Assembly: GCF_035594125.1 (NCBI RefSeq)
Contig: NC_087151.1
Location: forward strand, 25,147,021-25,211,020
Reading direction: 5' to 3'
DNA length: 64,000 nucleotides
Source of the DNA: Scylla paramamosain
Taxonomy: Eukaryota > Arthropoda > Malacostraca > Decapoda > Portunidae
Below the pieces are notes generated by a model, which made no database searches, was not told where the DNA came from, and was given only the letters and a program-made list of their open reading frames with translations. This document shows positions 1 to 64,000 of the stretch, piece after piece (within the stretch, counting starts at the first letter, position 1; every line of letters starts with the position of its first letter). The translations under genes and the position numbers were made by a program.

Positions 1-425
1 CAAAGGTATAAGCAAGTAATGTTCAAAACAGTATGAGAGCCCTTTCAGGCTCCCTTACTTAAAACAAAATCTAATTTCATAGCTATGTTACAAGCCATAA
101 CTATTAACTTTAAAAATCTTATTTACTCAACCTAAGTTATCTCAGGTAGGTTTTTACTCATAGATTTTCTGTAAGCTGTGAAAAACTATGTCTCTACTAA
201 CTTTTCATTAGCAAAATGTAATAGTTCAACAAACATTTTGATATTCAAAAACTAATCCTAATAATAATAAATTATTTTTGACTACATTACTAACATCTGG
301 CTAGAATTAATCACAGACAGCATATGACTTTAAGAAAGAATAAGCAGTTTTGATGCATCTTTTCTCATAATACAAACTTTAAACTTACAAATATCCATCA
401 CCACTTCATGAAAATATCTTTGCAC

Positions 426-752
<327 letters not shown>

Positions 753-762
753 ACTCTTGTGT

Positions 763-863
<101 letters not shown>

Positions 864-1440
864 GAAAATCAGCAACTCAGGGACAGAATGCAATATAAAA
901 TAGTTAACAAAATATGTAGTCTACAAAATATATCTTATTTGGCTTTCTTTCATAACTCAAATATATGTATATCAAGAAACACTGAACAACAAAGTAATGA
1001 AAACTATACAACAATTGCATAGCAATTTTGAAAAAATGCTCACTGCATAAATGCATAGTTCACAACACATCAACAATTCAAATTACACATAATAACAAAA
1101 CTTATTAATTTTGCAAGGTTATGAATGGTAATAATGTCATGATTACTACACTAACAACAGACCTTATTTTATATAATACATACATTTTATATAATACATA
1201 CAGAGAAATACACCACACTTCATTGTTAAAATATTCATCATATTTTGATGAAATTGAGATCAGATATATATTTTTCAATGAAGCCAACTAATATAAAAGT
1301 AAAAATACTCAGCTTGTCATACACATTTAAAAGTCCAAAACTGTCAGAATGAAATAATGAAAAGTAAGTTGTGTTACATTTCAAGTAGTTGCAATTTATA
1401 TATGCAATAAGATTTTAAGCAATAATTGCTTTTTATCTTT

Positions 1441-1446
1441 TTTATT
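1441..1446 (-). terminator. Candidate polyadenylation signal of MARF1
   Basis: AATAAA on the minus strand, about 130 nt downstream of the MARF1 stop codon. It is the first canonical signal in the otherwise AT-rich 3' flank. Confidence 0.5.
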
Positions 1447-1577
1447 CAAAATCACATAGTATTAACAATTTTAATTACAAAACCAAAATATACTAAATGT
1501 TTATCAATAAAAAAAAAATTAGAGTTACTGCAAAAAACAGACATGTAAACAAGAACATCAGACATCACCAAAACCTA

Positions 1578-43692
<42,115 letters not shown>

Positions 43693-44989
43693 CTGCAGGG
43701 GTAAAATATTTTCATTCTGAGGGACTAGAAGCAAAGTACACTCCAAACTAATCATACACAGTGTACACAAGGTGAATCTGAGAATAAATTCCTAAAAATG
43801 AGAACAAATAATAATCAAATACTACCTTTACCAAATATTGAATATAGTCCTACACTAAGTAGTTAATTAACATATTTGTAATGCTATAATCATGAAACAA
43901 ACTGCAAATAACACTAGGTAGTTAATCAATATATTCAAAATGCTATAATCATGAAACAAACTGCAAATAACAAGCTATAAAAAGTTTATAAATGACAAGA
44001 AAAGGGCACCTAGATGAAAATACAATGAAAAATGAAGATATTTGCAAATTATTATAGAAAAATAGGCTTGAGAGTAATAGTGTAAGATAACTTATCATCA
44101 GGAAGATCACTAGAGGCTGATATGATTACTGATAACAAAAGGATGTTATCCTTATGTTATCCAGTGACAGACAGAACTGATAATGTCTATGATAAACTCA
44201 ACACTTAAACATAAAATATTGGTAATTTCCTCACCTTAAATGGTATATTTATATGGAAACATAAAGAACTGTAATTAAAGTGGCTCCAAGTGTAAAGTAA
44301 TTGTTAAATGAACTGAAATTGCATAAATCAAACTTGCCAGCTTCATAAAATGTTGTTTTTGGAAAAAGTCAAAGGGAGCAGACCATGAGTGTGACAATGA
44401 GGAGAAAATATGGAGGTCTTGTAGGTAGCAAGAAGGAAATTAAAGGTCAGAGGAAAAGCGACTTCTGACTCACAGTGATTGAGTTGACAGTAGGGGAAGC
44501 AAAACTGTTTAGGAAGAGTACGGAGGAGGGTAAAGAGTGAGTGCTAATGCAGAGGAAATAGTGGGGAGCAGGTTCAGAAGACAGACAAAGAAGAACCAGT
44601 TAATCAATCCGAGAATGAAGAGACCAGATCCCTTACCTCTTTGTTACAACTAAAATGCATAATTTCTTAGGTAAGCAAAGAATCTCTGTTAATATTACCA
44701 CCTCAATCTCTGTCAAACAATTTCCAAACTATTCAGCAGAAGGTTTACATGATTACCCTTACGATAACCATGCAAACAATAGCAATGTGAGCATCACGCC
44801 GGACATGCCCATCCAGGCAGTGAGGTGCAGCTTACGAAATATTCAAAATTTCGAGGTTGTAATCTAATCAAGTAAGTGAATCAAAATCAACACTTCAGTA
44901 AGATGAATAAATCCTACTGATCATAACCTTTTTCAAAAGACAAGAAGAATGAATTTTATACAAACCTACAAACTAACACCGCGGTCCTG
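43693..44989 (-). other. Presumed MARF1 5' leader intron
   Basis: AT-rich sequence between the exon 1 acceptor and the GC-rich candidate first exon, with the 58-bp tandem duplication. No coding exon seen. Confidence 0.55.
43858..43975. repeat. Tandem duplication, two units of about 58 bp
   Basis: Units share AGTTAAT, ATGCTATAATCATGAAACAA and ACTGCAAATAACA. It lies in the 5' leader region upstream of MARF1 exon 1. Confidence 0.88.
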
Positions 44990-45060
44990 ACTCACACACC
45001 GCCGCTCAGCTGGCTTCGCCTCCACAAGTAAACAACACCAGTGACTCCCTGCTTACATGA
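44990..45060 (-). promoter_or_regulatory. Candidate main promoter / non-coding first exon of MARF1
   Basis: A short GC- and CpG-rich island (GCGGCGG, CCGCGG) in AT-rich DNA, 1.3 kb upstream of the MARF1 start exon. It contains a donor-like GTGTGTGAGT on the minus strand (GTGAGT at 44995-44990). A 5'UTR exon ending near 44996 and spliced to the acceptor at 43692 would explain the acceptor seen there. The island and donor are seen; the promoter role is inferred. Confidence 0.45.
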
Positions 45061-45429
45061 CCAAAATATTTTACATAACTATACACACTACATCTATTTC
45101 CAGCCCAACGTACTTTATTATATTTATTATCAGCCATAGACTTGAAAAGAAATATCCACAAACATACGATTCACACAATGTTACCTATAGTATATATTTT
45201 CTTACACACGTAGCTCATCTATTCTCAGAAAGGAAAAAATGAGTACATTTTATCTTTATATATTTTTTTCTCAATTATATTCTTTATTTCCACACAGCAG
45301 TGAATGTTTTTTCAATTATATATACATTCCGTCATAATATACAGACTGAATAGAGGTAACCAGAAAGCATTATTGGAAACGGAATACCCGGGCCTGTTGC
45401 ATTAGTATTTTCCTTCCTTCTCACACATC

Positions 45430-46490
45430 TCTCTAGTTCTTCCCTGCTGATTCTCTAATCCAATTAATCTGCATTCCTCCTTTCCAGTGTCACACATCCT
45501 TCTCTCACATCAAACACCTTACCTGCACCACCCACTTCTTCCCAAAACTCTGTCTCTCTGATTCTATTCTTCTCTGTTATAACTACCCCATTAATTTTTA
45601 GACTCTCCACACCAAAAGTGCCTGACATATTCTCATCTCTCATGAACTTGTACCATTTACGGCCATCTTCCATGCCCTTCTCCCTTAAAGATTCAATCCC
45701 GCTCCTCTCACACTTCACTTTGACATTCATTATCATTCTCCTCGTCAGTCGCTGTTGTTTCACATACGCTGCTTATGCATTCTGATACTCATTCTCAGCC
45801 TCATCACTTTCATGCCTCTTTTTCCTCAGCCATCTACACTGTCTACTCATTCTCTTTTACTCCTTTCTAGTCCCCCTGATTTCATCATTCATTCTACATA
45901 CTCTTTCTTCTGCCTACTCTCACAAACCCTATCTGGTTCTCAGCAGCATTCCGCACATCTTCAACCAGTTTCTCATTCAGGTGCTCCACATCATGCACAC
46001 TTACATCATTCCAGCTTCTTTCACTCAGATCAATCTGAAAATTCTCCTACCCTCCATCTCTCAATCCCTACTTTTCTTATTTGCCACTTTCACTTCAATC
46101 CCATCATGCATAAGGCACTCTGTAACCAGCATATTGTGATCAGACATTATCAACCATACCATTCTCATCTATCCACATGTACGACACAATTTCACGCATT
46201 CTTCCACTCACCAACATGTAGTCAACTACTGATTCATTCTTTCTTGCATCCCAAGTCACATGCCCCTCAGCCAAGCTAACATTCAGATTTTCCAACTCCA
46301 TTTCATCAATAAACTCCCCAAGCATTTCACCATTCCTGTTTATCCATTCTCTTAGTAATGCTATATATGCATTCAAATCACCCATCACCATCACTCTTTC
46401 CTCTCCATGCTCTCCCACAACTTTCTTAAGCATCTTGGTTGTGAAATGGTGATCCAGGCAGCCATAGTGGCGATGTGTCACATAACTGAG
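45430..46490 (-). mobile_element. 5' (endonuclease) remnant of a non-LTR element
   Basis: On the minus strand the upstream part reads MVMGDLNAYIALLREWINR, GHVTWDARKNESVVDYML and similar, an AP endonuclease GDLN...DYML pattern. A linker domain before the RT follows (GMEDGRKWYKFMRDENMS, INGVVITEKNRIRE, FWEEV). No RT follows within this copy. It lies between the MARF1 and dehydrogenase genes. Confidence 0.75.
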
Positions 46491-46568
46491 AGTATTGTGG
46501 GATGCATAGTTGTGACCTCCATTGCTGGTGTAAGGCAGGGTCTACTGACATCATGCCTTTCATTCATT

Positions 46569-46689
<121 letters not shown>

Positions 46690-46746
46690 GTTAATAAAAA
46701 TTATGAAGGTAAAATGGGAACCAAAGACACTAACAGAATGCCTATG

Positions 46747-46752
46747 TTTATT
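46747..46752 (-). terminator. Candidate polyadenylation signal of the SDR gene
   Basis: AATAAA on the minus strand, about 125 nt after the stop codon and beyond the (GA)n tract. Confidence 0.45.
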
Positions 46753-46847
46753 TTTGTATATGGATGATACAGTAATAATATCCATGAGAACAAATTTACG
46801 AAGGAAGATTGTGATATTAAATGAGCCACTACACGCAGATGGGCTAG

Positions 46848-46877
46848 TCTCTCTCTCTCCCTCTCTCTCTCTCTCTC

Positions 46878-46880
<3 letters not shown>
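46848..46880. repeat. (CT)n tract abutting the SDR stop codon
   Basis: About 32 bp with one extra C. On the gene strand the TGA stop is directly followed by GAGAGA. Confidence 0.95.
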
Positions 46881-58461
<11,581 letters not shown>

Positions 58462-58711
58462 CTGTAAAAATAACATCAGTAAAAATGTGTTGGAAATAGA
58501 GATACATTGAGGGCAAAGAGCATGGATATGTGTTATGTTGTTTGGCCTTTGGGGAAGACTGATGCTAGTGTCTGAAAGTAATTACGTTAATGTGGTCTGA
58601 TGATCCTAGTATGGTACTTTTTGACTGGTACTTAAAACTGGGAGTTCTTATTAATTCATTCATTTACTTATTTATTCATTATACAGTTTATTTAATTAAT
58701 TCAATTTATCT

Positions 58712-58713
<2 letters not shown>

Positions 58714-58782
<69 letters not shown>
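58714..58782. repeat. (GT)n microsatellite, about 68 bp
   Basis: Pure repeat upstream of SDR exon 1. Confidence 0.97.
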
Positions 58783-58783
<1 letters not shown>

Positions 58784-59319
58784 TGAATGTCAGCGTCAAG
58801 CCTTAATTATTACTCCTGTGTTTTCTTAGAATTCTTAGAGCAATAATAAGAGAAAAATAAGGTAAACAACAAGTGTTCAAGTGACAAACTGTCTACAAGA
58901 AGTAGTGATGAGGTGGCCCCTCACAACAGGAGTTATCACCAAATGACTAATTCAAGGAGAAAAAGGGTTCCCATACCTAGTGATGCAAGTGGTGGAAGAG
59001 ACAAAACTGACGCTAACAATTGGCCACACTGCCATCATCCTCCAATACTTTACCACTATCACTTATTATCAGTTACACAAGATTAATGACAACTCCACTG
59101 GTCAGCACCTAAGGGTACTCTTATCCAAGGCTATGAGTGGTCATTGTGTAACACTGCCTCTATCTACCATCATCATATCTGTTCCACTAAAGCACTAGAT
59201 AATAAAATTAATGTAATAAATATTTTCCATCTGTATATCTAGCTATAGCTGGACAACTGATATTTAACAATTGTCCAGCCCGAGCAGGATATGCAGATAT
59301 AGTTTCCTAGAATACTTGC

Positions 59320-60111
59320 TTAGAATAACTTGGCTAGGCATGTGGTATCATCCACAGGATTATAATATTTTCTTTTCCTCCTTCTGTTGGTGACTGATGT
59401 ACTGGAAAATGGTGCTGGCTGTTGTTCAGGCACACTGCATACAAGTGGTGATGGTGATGGTAAAGGTGTAGCATTTGGTGATGGGTCCAAGGGTGACCAT
59501 GATGCTGAGGATGCTGATGAAGCTGATGAAAACTCTTTGAAGGAACTATAGAGAGTGTTTCCTGAGTCCACTATTCACAAATATCCATGGCACATCTGTC
59601 AGAAAGCTGTAGATCCTACATGACAGATCCCTGTATGTGTCCTGGTTCCCATTTGTAGTAATTAAATAATATTAATTCAATAAAGAAACAATGAAATGTA
59701 ACAATGTAATATCTAATTTGAATCCCATAAAAATATAACACATATAAAAGCCAAGTATTATCATAAACAAGTCAGTTGCTATAGCATCTGAATGCAGTTC
59801 AATGCATTTCCTTTAGTGCAATAAAGCTAGAAAAAAAGTGAGCAAGATTACAGTAAAACATTCATTGTTTGCCAAAATGCAAAGTATGGTCTGTACACTC
59901 AACCATTATTGTACTGTACTTACTTCACTTGTGAAATTTTCACTTGAATGTGTTTTGGAGTTGTCCAGCGTGTCCTTGTGAGAAGACATGCTTCGAAACA
60001 ACTTCCATTTGGCAACACAGCCACCAGATGATCCACTTGGAGTAATCTGAGTCTTCCAGTACTCTTTCATTAAATATGTTCTCAGGTTGTTGAACTTGGA
60101 TCTCACTTGGT
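59320..60111 (-). CDS. Partial MADF-like DNA-binding protein gene (3' exons)
   Basis: Two open exons on the minus strand. The first (about 59924-60111, acceptor TTTTGCAG, donor GTAAGT) encodes DQVRSKFNNLRTYLMKEYWK and PSGSSGGCVAKWKLFRSM. The pattern VR-x-KF-NNLR-x-Y with a following PSGSGG loop and KW is typical of the C-terminal half of MADF (Myb/SANT-like) domains in arthropod transcription factors. The second (59320-59571) encodes Ser/Pro-rich sequence ending in a basic patch (NRRRKRKYY) and a stop. The join is unresolved: the best donor is phase 0 while the second exon needs phase 1, unless a weaker GTGAAG donor is used. The N-terminal exons were not found. It could be a pseudogene or a transposon-derived gene. 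Confidence 0.45.
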
Positions 60112-61269
60112 CTGCAAAACAGTGAAATCCATAAATTTGCTTGCAACCACCTCAATGATCAGGCAACAGATGCCTAGTGCCATTATAAAATTATAACTGG
60201 TCTCATGGTAATCGTAGCAGTGCTCGTACACAATTTTATATATTGTTTAGGATGAGACAATTTAGCTGTCTGCCAGTCTGGGTGTTACAGCCTCAACAAC
60301 TTATGGTTAAAACAACCAAAACCCACTAAAATCCTAAATTTACTTAGCATATCTTTATATCATAAACAAAGGATTTTCATTACATAAAAGCTGATAATAA
60401 CCTTCCTCCATGAAGATGATCACTTCTGTTTGATGATGCAGATGAAAAAGATGACAGAGTCAACTAGAATTGACGAAAAAAGTTAACAGAAAATGTGCTT
60501 GTGTGATGGCGCCTTAAGAATGATTTTGAAAGGCAGTCAGTAGGCATCCATTATCCAGCCAAATCAGCAGCTGGTACAACCCTATTCAGGAACAGGTGTT
60601 AAGTGCATCAAACAAGGCTTTAGCTCCTTTCTCTTCACTAGAACAACAGTAAACAGTCTCAGAGGTAAGAAAAGCTACGATCAGCCTCTACCCATTCTTA
60701 GGCTACAGAGCAGGTGGTTTTCAGGTAACCTCAAGTTAATTTTATATGTAACCTCAAGTTAATTTTACAAGTAACCTCAAATTAAATTTACACAAAGTTC
60801 CTTAAATACTATCTAACAAATGAAACCCTGACAAGACCAATAGTACAGTATTATTAACTGTTCAAGGTTCAATCTTCTGCATCCTGATATCATAATTAAC
60901 TGCCAAATTAGTATATTCTTGTAATTCCACAAAACTGCTTGAGGCATCTTTAGATTCCAAATTGATTTTAAAGACTTATATTGGGAGAAATTATTCTCCT
61001 CTAAAAAGAGTGGTCTTATGATGAAATGCAGAGAGTTTTCCAGAGATAAGCTTATTTTGGATTTTTTTCATTTTGTTGTTATTTGAATAAAATAGGCCAG
61101 TTTGGATATCAGCACCTCCATTTCATCAAAAACTCTTGGATTCTTCTAAGCTTATAAAGGTTATGTGGTCTAATCTCAACTTGCAACTTCATCATCAAAT
61201 GGTAGTGTTTTTCTTAAAGATTGTTAATAACCACCCTCTTCAGACTGCATTATTGGCTCACTTAACTCA
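60112..61269. other. Region upstream of the MADF-like exon
   Basis: The N-terminal MADF exon would be expected here or further right, but none could be identified. It contains the 23-bp tandem repeat. Confidence 0.5.
60725..60795. repeat. 23-bp tandem repeat, three units
   Basis: Three units of GTAACCTCAAGTTAATTTTA with small changes. Confidence 0.88.
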
Positions 61270-61445
61270 ATTTCATGTTTCCCACCTACAATCACAGGAA
61301 ATTATATGTTTTCCATCTCCAACCACATGAATTAACATGTTTTCCACCTACAACCATGTGAATTAACATTTCTCATCTTCAACTATGTTAATTAACATGT
61401 TTCCCATCTCCAACCATGTTAATTAGTGAATTAACATGTTTTCTG
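61270..61445. repeat. Minisatellite, about five units of 33-37 bp
   Basis: Units contain ACATGTTTTCCATCTCCAAC and CATGTGAATTA-type blocks with variation. It is non-coding. Confidence 0.85.
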
Positions 61446-61979
61446 TCTCCCTTTCCATGCCGCCAACACTGTCATGTTAACACCGCCTACAAAACACAAC
61501 TAAATACACAAGCCTCACACCAGTGCTGGTTTTGTTTTTGTTGCAGCCTTGTTCATTTGGGCTGTGGTGCCACAGCCTACACATCCCACAGGTGCAGGTA
61601 GTTAATGGGTCTGTTTATCAGATCCTGTGAATTTACCTGTCCTCTGAAGAAAAGTCTTGATATGCCACCACCCAGCTGCCCTGTGTGAATTGTGTCCTAT
61701 CACTTCTTGATGGGAGCAGAGTTGTTGTTGTTATCGTTGTTGTTATTGTTGGGGCTACCTGGTAAAAAAATCACATGAGACCCATTGCATACCACTGGTT
61801 GCATAGCATAAGTCTAATGCATAGCTTCAAACAAGCAAAGCAAAACAAATATGCAGTAACACATGCACCTATATGTGAGAAAGTTGGCCACTCTTATTTA
61901 TAAAGGTTGCTGCCCTTTGGAGGATTTTATAGTAGAGGGGAGGGTCAAAACCTGCCCCATCCAGCAGCATGGCAAAACT

Positions 61980-62370
61980 CAGGCAATAATCACTGAGAGG
62001 TGGCACAAAGGGGTACACACAAGCCATGGAAACGAGGGCAATAGAGAAGATGTTTCCTCTTGATTATAGTCTGACTTCTCTGAGAAGAGTGTGAGCCATC
62101 TGTGAAGATTGGTGTATGGGATGCATAACATTTGTTGATCTTGGCAAGGAAAAGTTGATTTGTGATTTGTGGTAGGACTGTGCCTTTGTAAAAACCAGCA
62201 AGATCTAAGGAGACAAATGAGAGTATGTCGATCCATGGCAGGATGAGAAAAACAGATGAAGCAGAAATTGATGGAGTAGGGAGATGTAGTGTGGAGTTCT
62301 GTATGAGGGCAGCTGTCTTTTCTTGCAGTGTCAAGTTCGCTGTGGGGATAAATTTGCAGTTTCATTTTTT
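61980..62370 (-). mobile_element. Possible RNase H fragment of a retroelement
   Basis: The minus strand has an open stretch with SHTPIFTDGSHSSQRS. The FTDGS motif is the first catalytic strand of retroelement RNase H domains. The preceding hydrophobic sequence is not diagnostic, so this call is weak. Confidence 0.35.
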
Positions 62371-62884
62371 TTTTTTTTTGGAGGGGGGCACATACGAGTG
62401 ATATATAGACTTTGATATTGTAGGGAAATTTCCCTAGAAGTCAAGGAAATTTCCTAAATGTAGCAAACCAAAAACCTATTATAACCAGGGGGCTGTGCCC
62501 CCCCCTTGAACCCCCACCATTAGTACATTCGAACACAACCAGAAAGCTAAGGTAACCTAACCTTACCTTACCTAACCTTACCTATCCTAACCTAACCTAA
62601 TTACATCCCGACCTTATTACTCGTTTGGGTTTTATTATAGTTTAAGCCATTACACACTACGTGGTAATAACCTACCTCATTTTGTTCTTCTCAGTATTCA
62701 CATCATTTCTAATGATTACACTACTTGTCGGAAATTAATAATAATAGGCCTGGGAATGCACAGCGCTCTCAACTTTTTCTAAGTCCACAGGTAAACATAA
62801 ATGGTGTATTGTTGCCTGAACTTCAGTTGTTTAATGCTTTGAATTGTGGGTAGCTGCTGGATAGGATCACTGTGTCTATAATTC
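62371..62884. other. Unclassified repeat-like region with C/G runs
   Basis: Includes GGGGGCTGTGCCCCCCCC followed by CCCCCACC, a pattern often seen at the edges of repeats, plus the telomere-like array. No gene seen. Confidence 0.4.
62555..62612. repeat. CCTTA/CCTAA telomere-like repeat
   Basis: About 11 pentamer-like units ending CCTAACCTAACCTAA, the C-strand form of arthropod (TTAGG)n, mixed with CCTTA variants. Confidence 0.85.
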
Positions 62885-62985
62885 CTCGGGCCAATCACGT
62901 GCTACCACCACTTAACACCACGAGTTGCACCAATAGGAAGTCTCTATAAGTACCCATAAGCTGCGCGGGCAGGTTAGGTTAGGTT
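62885..62985 (+). promoter_or_regulatory. Candidate promoter
   Basis: Within 60 bp on the plus strand there are CCAATCACGTG, then ACCAATAGG, then TATAAGTA, followed about 25 bp later by a GC-rich GCGCGGGCAGG. That is the layout of a CCAAT/TATA promoter firing rightward. No gene was recognised downstream. CCAAT works in both orientations, so leftward activity is also possible. Confidence 0.35.
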
Positions 62986-62990
62986 AGATT
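62971..62990. repeat. GGTTA telomere-like repeat
   Basis: Short run AGGTTAGGTTAGGTTAG, in the opposite orientation to the array 360 bp to the left. Confidence 0.85.
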
Positions 62991-63439
62991 CCCCACAGGC
63001 CCCCAAGCTTGCTTGAGGGATTGGGGGGCCGTGGGTAGAGATTGGGGACATTGGCTTAAACTATAAATTTACCCTCGTTTGCGACAAGGTAATATGGGAC
63101 TAGAAATGTTCCTTGAGTGTGATCCAGACCGTGAAACACTTCATACTTACGTGCGATTTATTGGGGGCCCCACTTGGAATACCAAGAGTTTCATTGAGAA
63201 GTGATTTTAGTGGACGTGAAGTTGTGAGAGTGTTGCACATCTTCGTTTGATGTGCATCCCTCCCCTCTCATGTTGAGACCGCTTATTTGAAGGCCCCACA
63301 ACCCTCCCTCTCCATAGTCATCGCTTCGCTTTCATCCTCTTCTGCTTCACTCTTAGCAACCCATTCACCCGCAAAAAACAACCCAAAAAAAGCAAGAAAA
63401 GCAAGCAGAAAACCTCAGGCAAAATCAAACATATAACTC

Positions 63440-63515
63440 TTACCGTACAGACTCCATGTGCTCCAGTGCTGCCTCCTTAGCAGTTGGGTAAACAAACATC
63501 CCACTACCACCAGCG
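63440..63515 (-). CDS. Possible first coding exon of an unidentified minus-strand gene
   Basis: On the minus strand an ATG opens MFVYPTAKEAALEHMESVR and reaches a good donor (ACG/GTAAGA) in phase 2. The coding look and donor are suggestive only. It does not join in frame to SDR exon 1, where it would act as 5' leader with a short upstream reading frame, and it is not in phase with the MADF-like exon. Confidence 0.25.
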
Positions 63516-63721
63516 ACTACACCCCCAAAATTAGTTTTACGTATATTTTTTTTTTCAAATATATTTATATAAATTTAGGCAGTATATGATAAAATATGAA
63601 CTGTAGGATAAATAAAAAAAAACATTAAATACGTGTTCGTAATAAGTTTAAGTGCTATAAGGAGTATGTAGTACATGAATCAATAATCATTTTATCACAC
63701 CCTATGCGACTCTGGAAAGTG

Positions 63722-63722
<1 letters not shown>

Positions 63723-63766
<44 letters not shown>
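63723..63766. repeat. (CA)n microsatellite, about 44 bp
   Basis: Pure repeat near the right end of the window. Confidence 0.97.
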
Positions 63767-63771
<5 letters not shown>

Positions 63772-64000
63772 TTACCATCTGGGGGTAAAATCAAATATTC
63801 CTAAAAAAAAAACATTCCTGAGTGAGGCTGAGTCAGCAAGAGCCGAAAGATCATGCTGGCCTCGCGGCATAATCACGCTGTCACCGTCACAGCAATGCAG
63901 TGTGTGTGTCCCTTGTGCACAACCCTGGGTACAGCAAGCACCATCCTAACTACGCATTGTCGCCACGTTCTGAGATGCACGTGTCTCTCACACGTGTAAT

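Overview
The window is eukaryotic nuclear DNA. It is intron-rich, saturated with very long dinucleotide microsatellites, and littered with retrotransposon fragments. The repeat families, the TTAGG-like telomeric motifs and the gene content point to an arthropod, most likely a decapod crustacean and possibly a crab. The taxon is an inference. There is no bacterial gene, operon, CRISPR array or rRNA.

Two host genes could be rebuilt exon by exon, both on the minus strand and head to tail. The first (1578-43692) is a complete orthologue of MARF1 (meiosis regulator and mRNA stability factor 1, also limkain-b1). It has 24 coding exons whose splice sites and phases all agree, giving 5433 nt of CDS and 1810 residues. 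Domain order is a low-complexity N-terminus, NYN ribonuclease, RRM1, a long linker, RRM2, eight LOTUS/OST-HTH modules and a low-complexity C-terminal tail. The second (46878-58461) is an eight-exon short-chain dehydrogenase of the retinol-dehydrogenase RDH11-14 type, 343 residues, with all catalytic motifs present. A third, partial minus-strand gene (59320-60111) carries the C-terminal half of a MADF-like DNA-binding domain.

The introns and flanks hold the mobile DNA. A Ty3/gypsy-type LTR retrotransposon with a 5-bp target duplication (31232-38477) sits in MARF1 intron 4, and a near-full-length Jockey/CR1-group non-LTR element (34192-37243) is nested inside it. The same non-LTR family has a second near-complete copy in the last intron of the dehydrogenase gene (about 47976-51255), a 5'-truncated copy at 2899-4100, and a reverse-strand copy at 17751-20133. 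A second, older endonuclease/reverse-transcriptase family is present as scattered decayed pieces near 5, 9, 29, 41 and 45-46 kb. Two copies of a SINE flanked by CA/GT repeats lie at 13.8-14.05 and 57.2-57.5 kb.

The most interesting observation is a possible internal MARF1 promoter and alternative first exon in intron 6 (24510-24561). Its short open frame splices in phase onto exon 7. The predicted product would lose the NYN nuclease and half of RRM1 but keep RRM2 and all eight LOTUS modules. Also notable are an apparently uninterrupted TG repeat of about 1.48 kb in intron 15, telomere-like arrays near 23.1 and 62.6-63.0 kb, and microsatellites that sit exactly at the ends of mobile elements.
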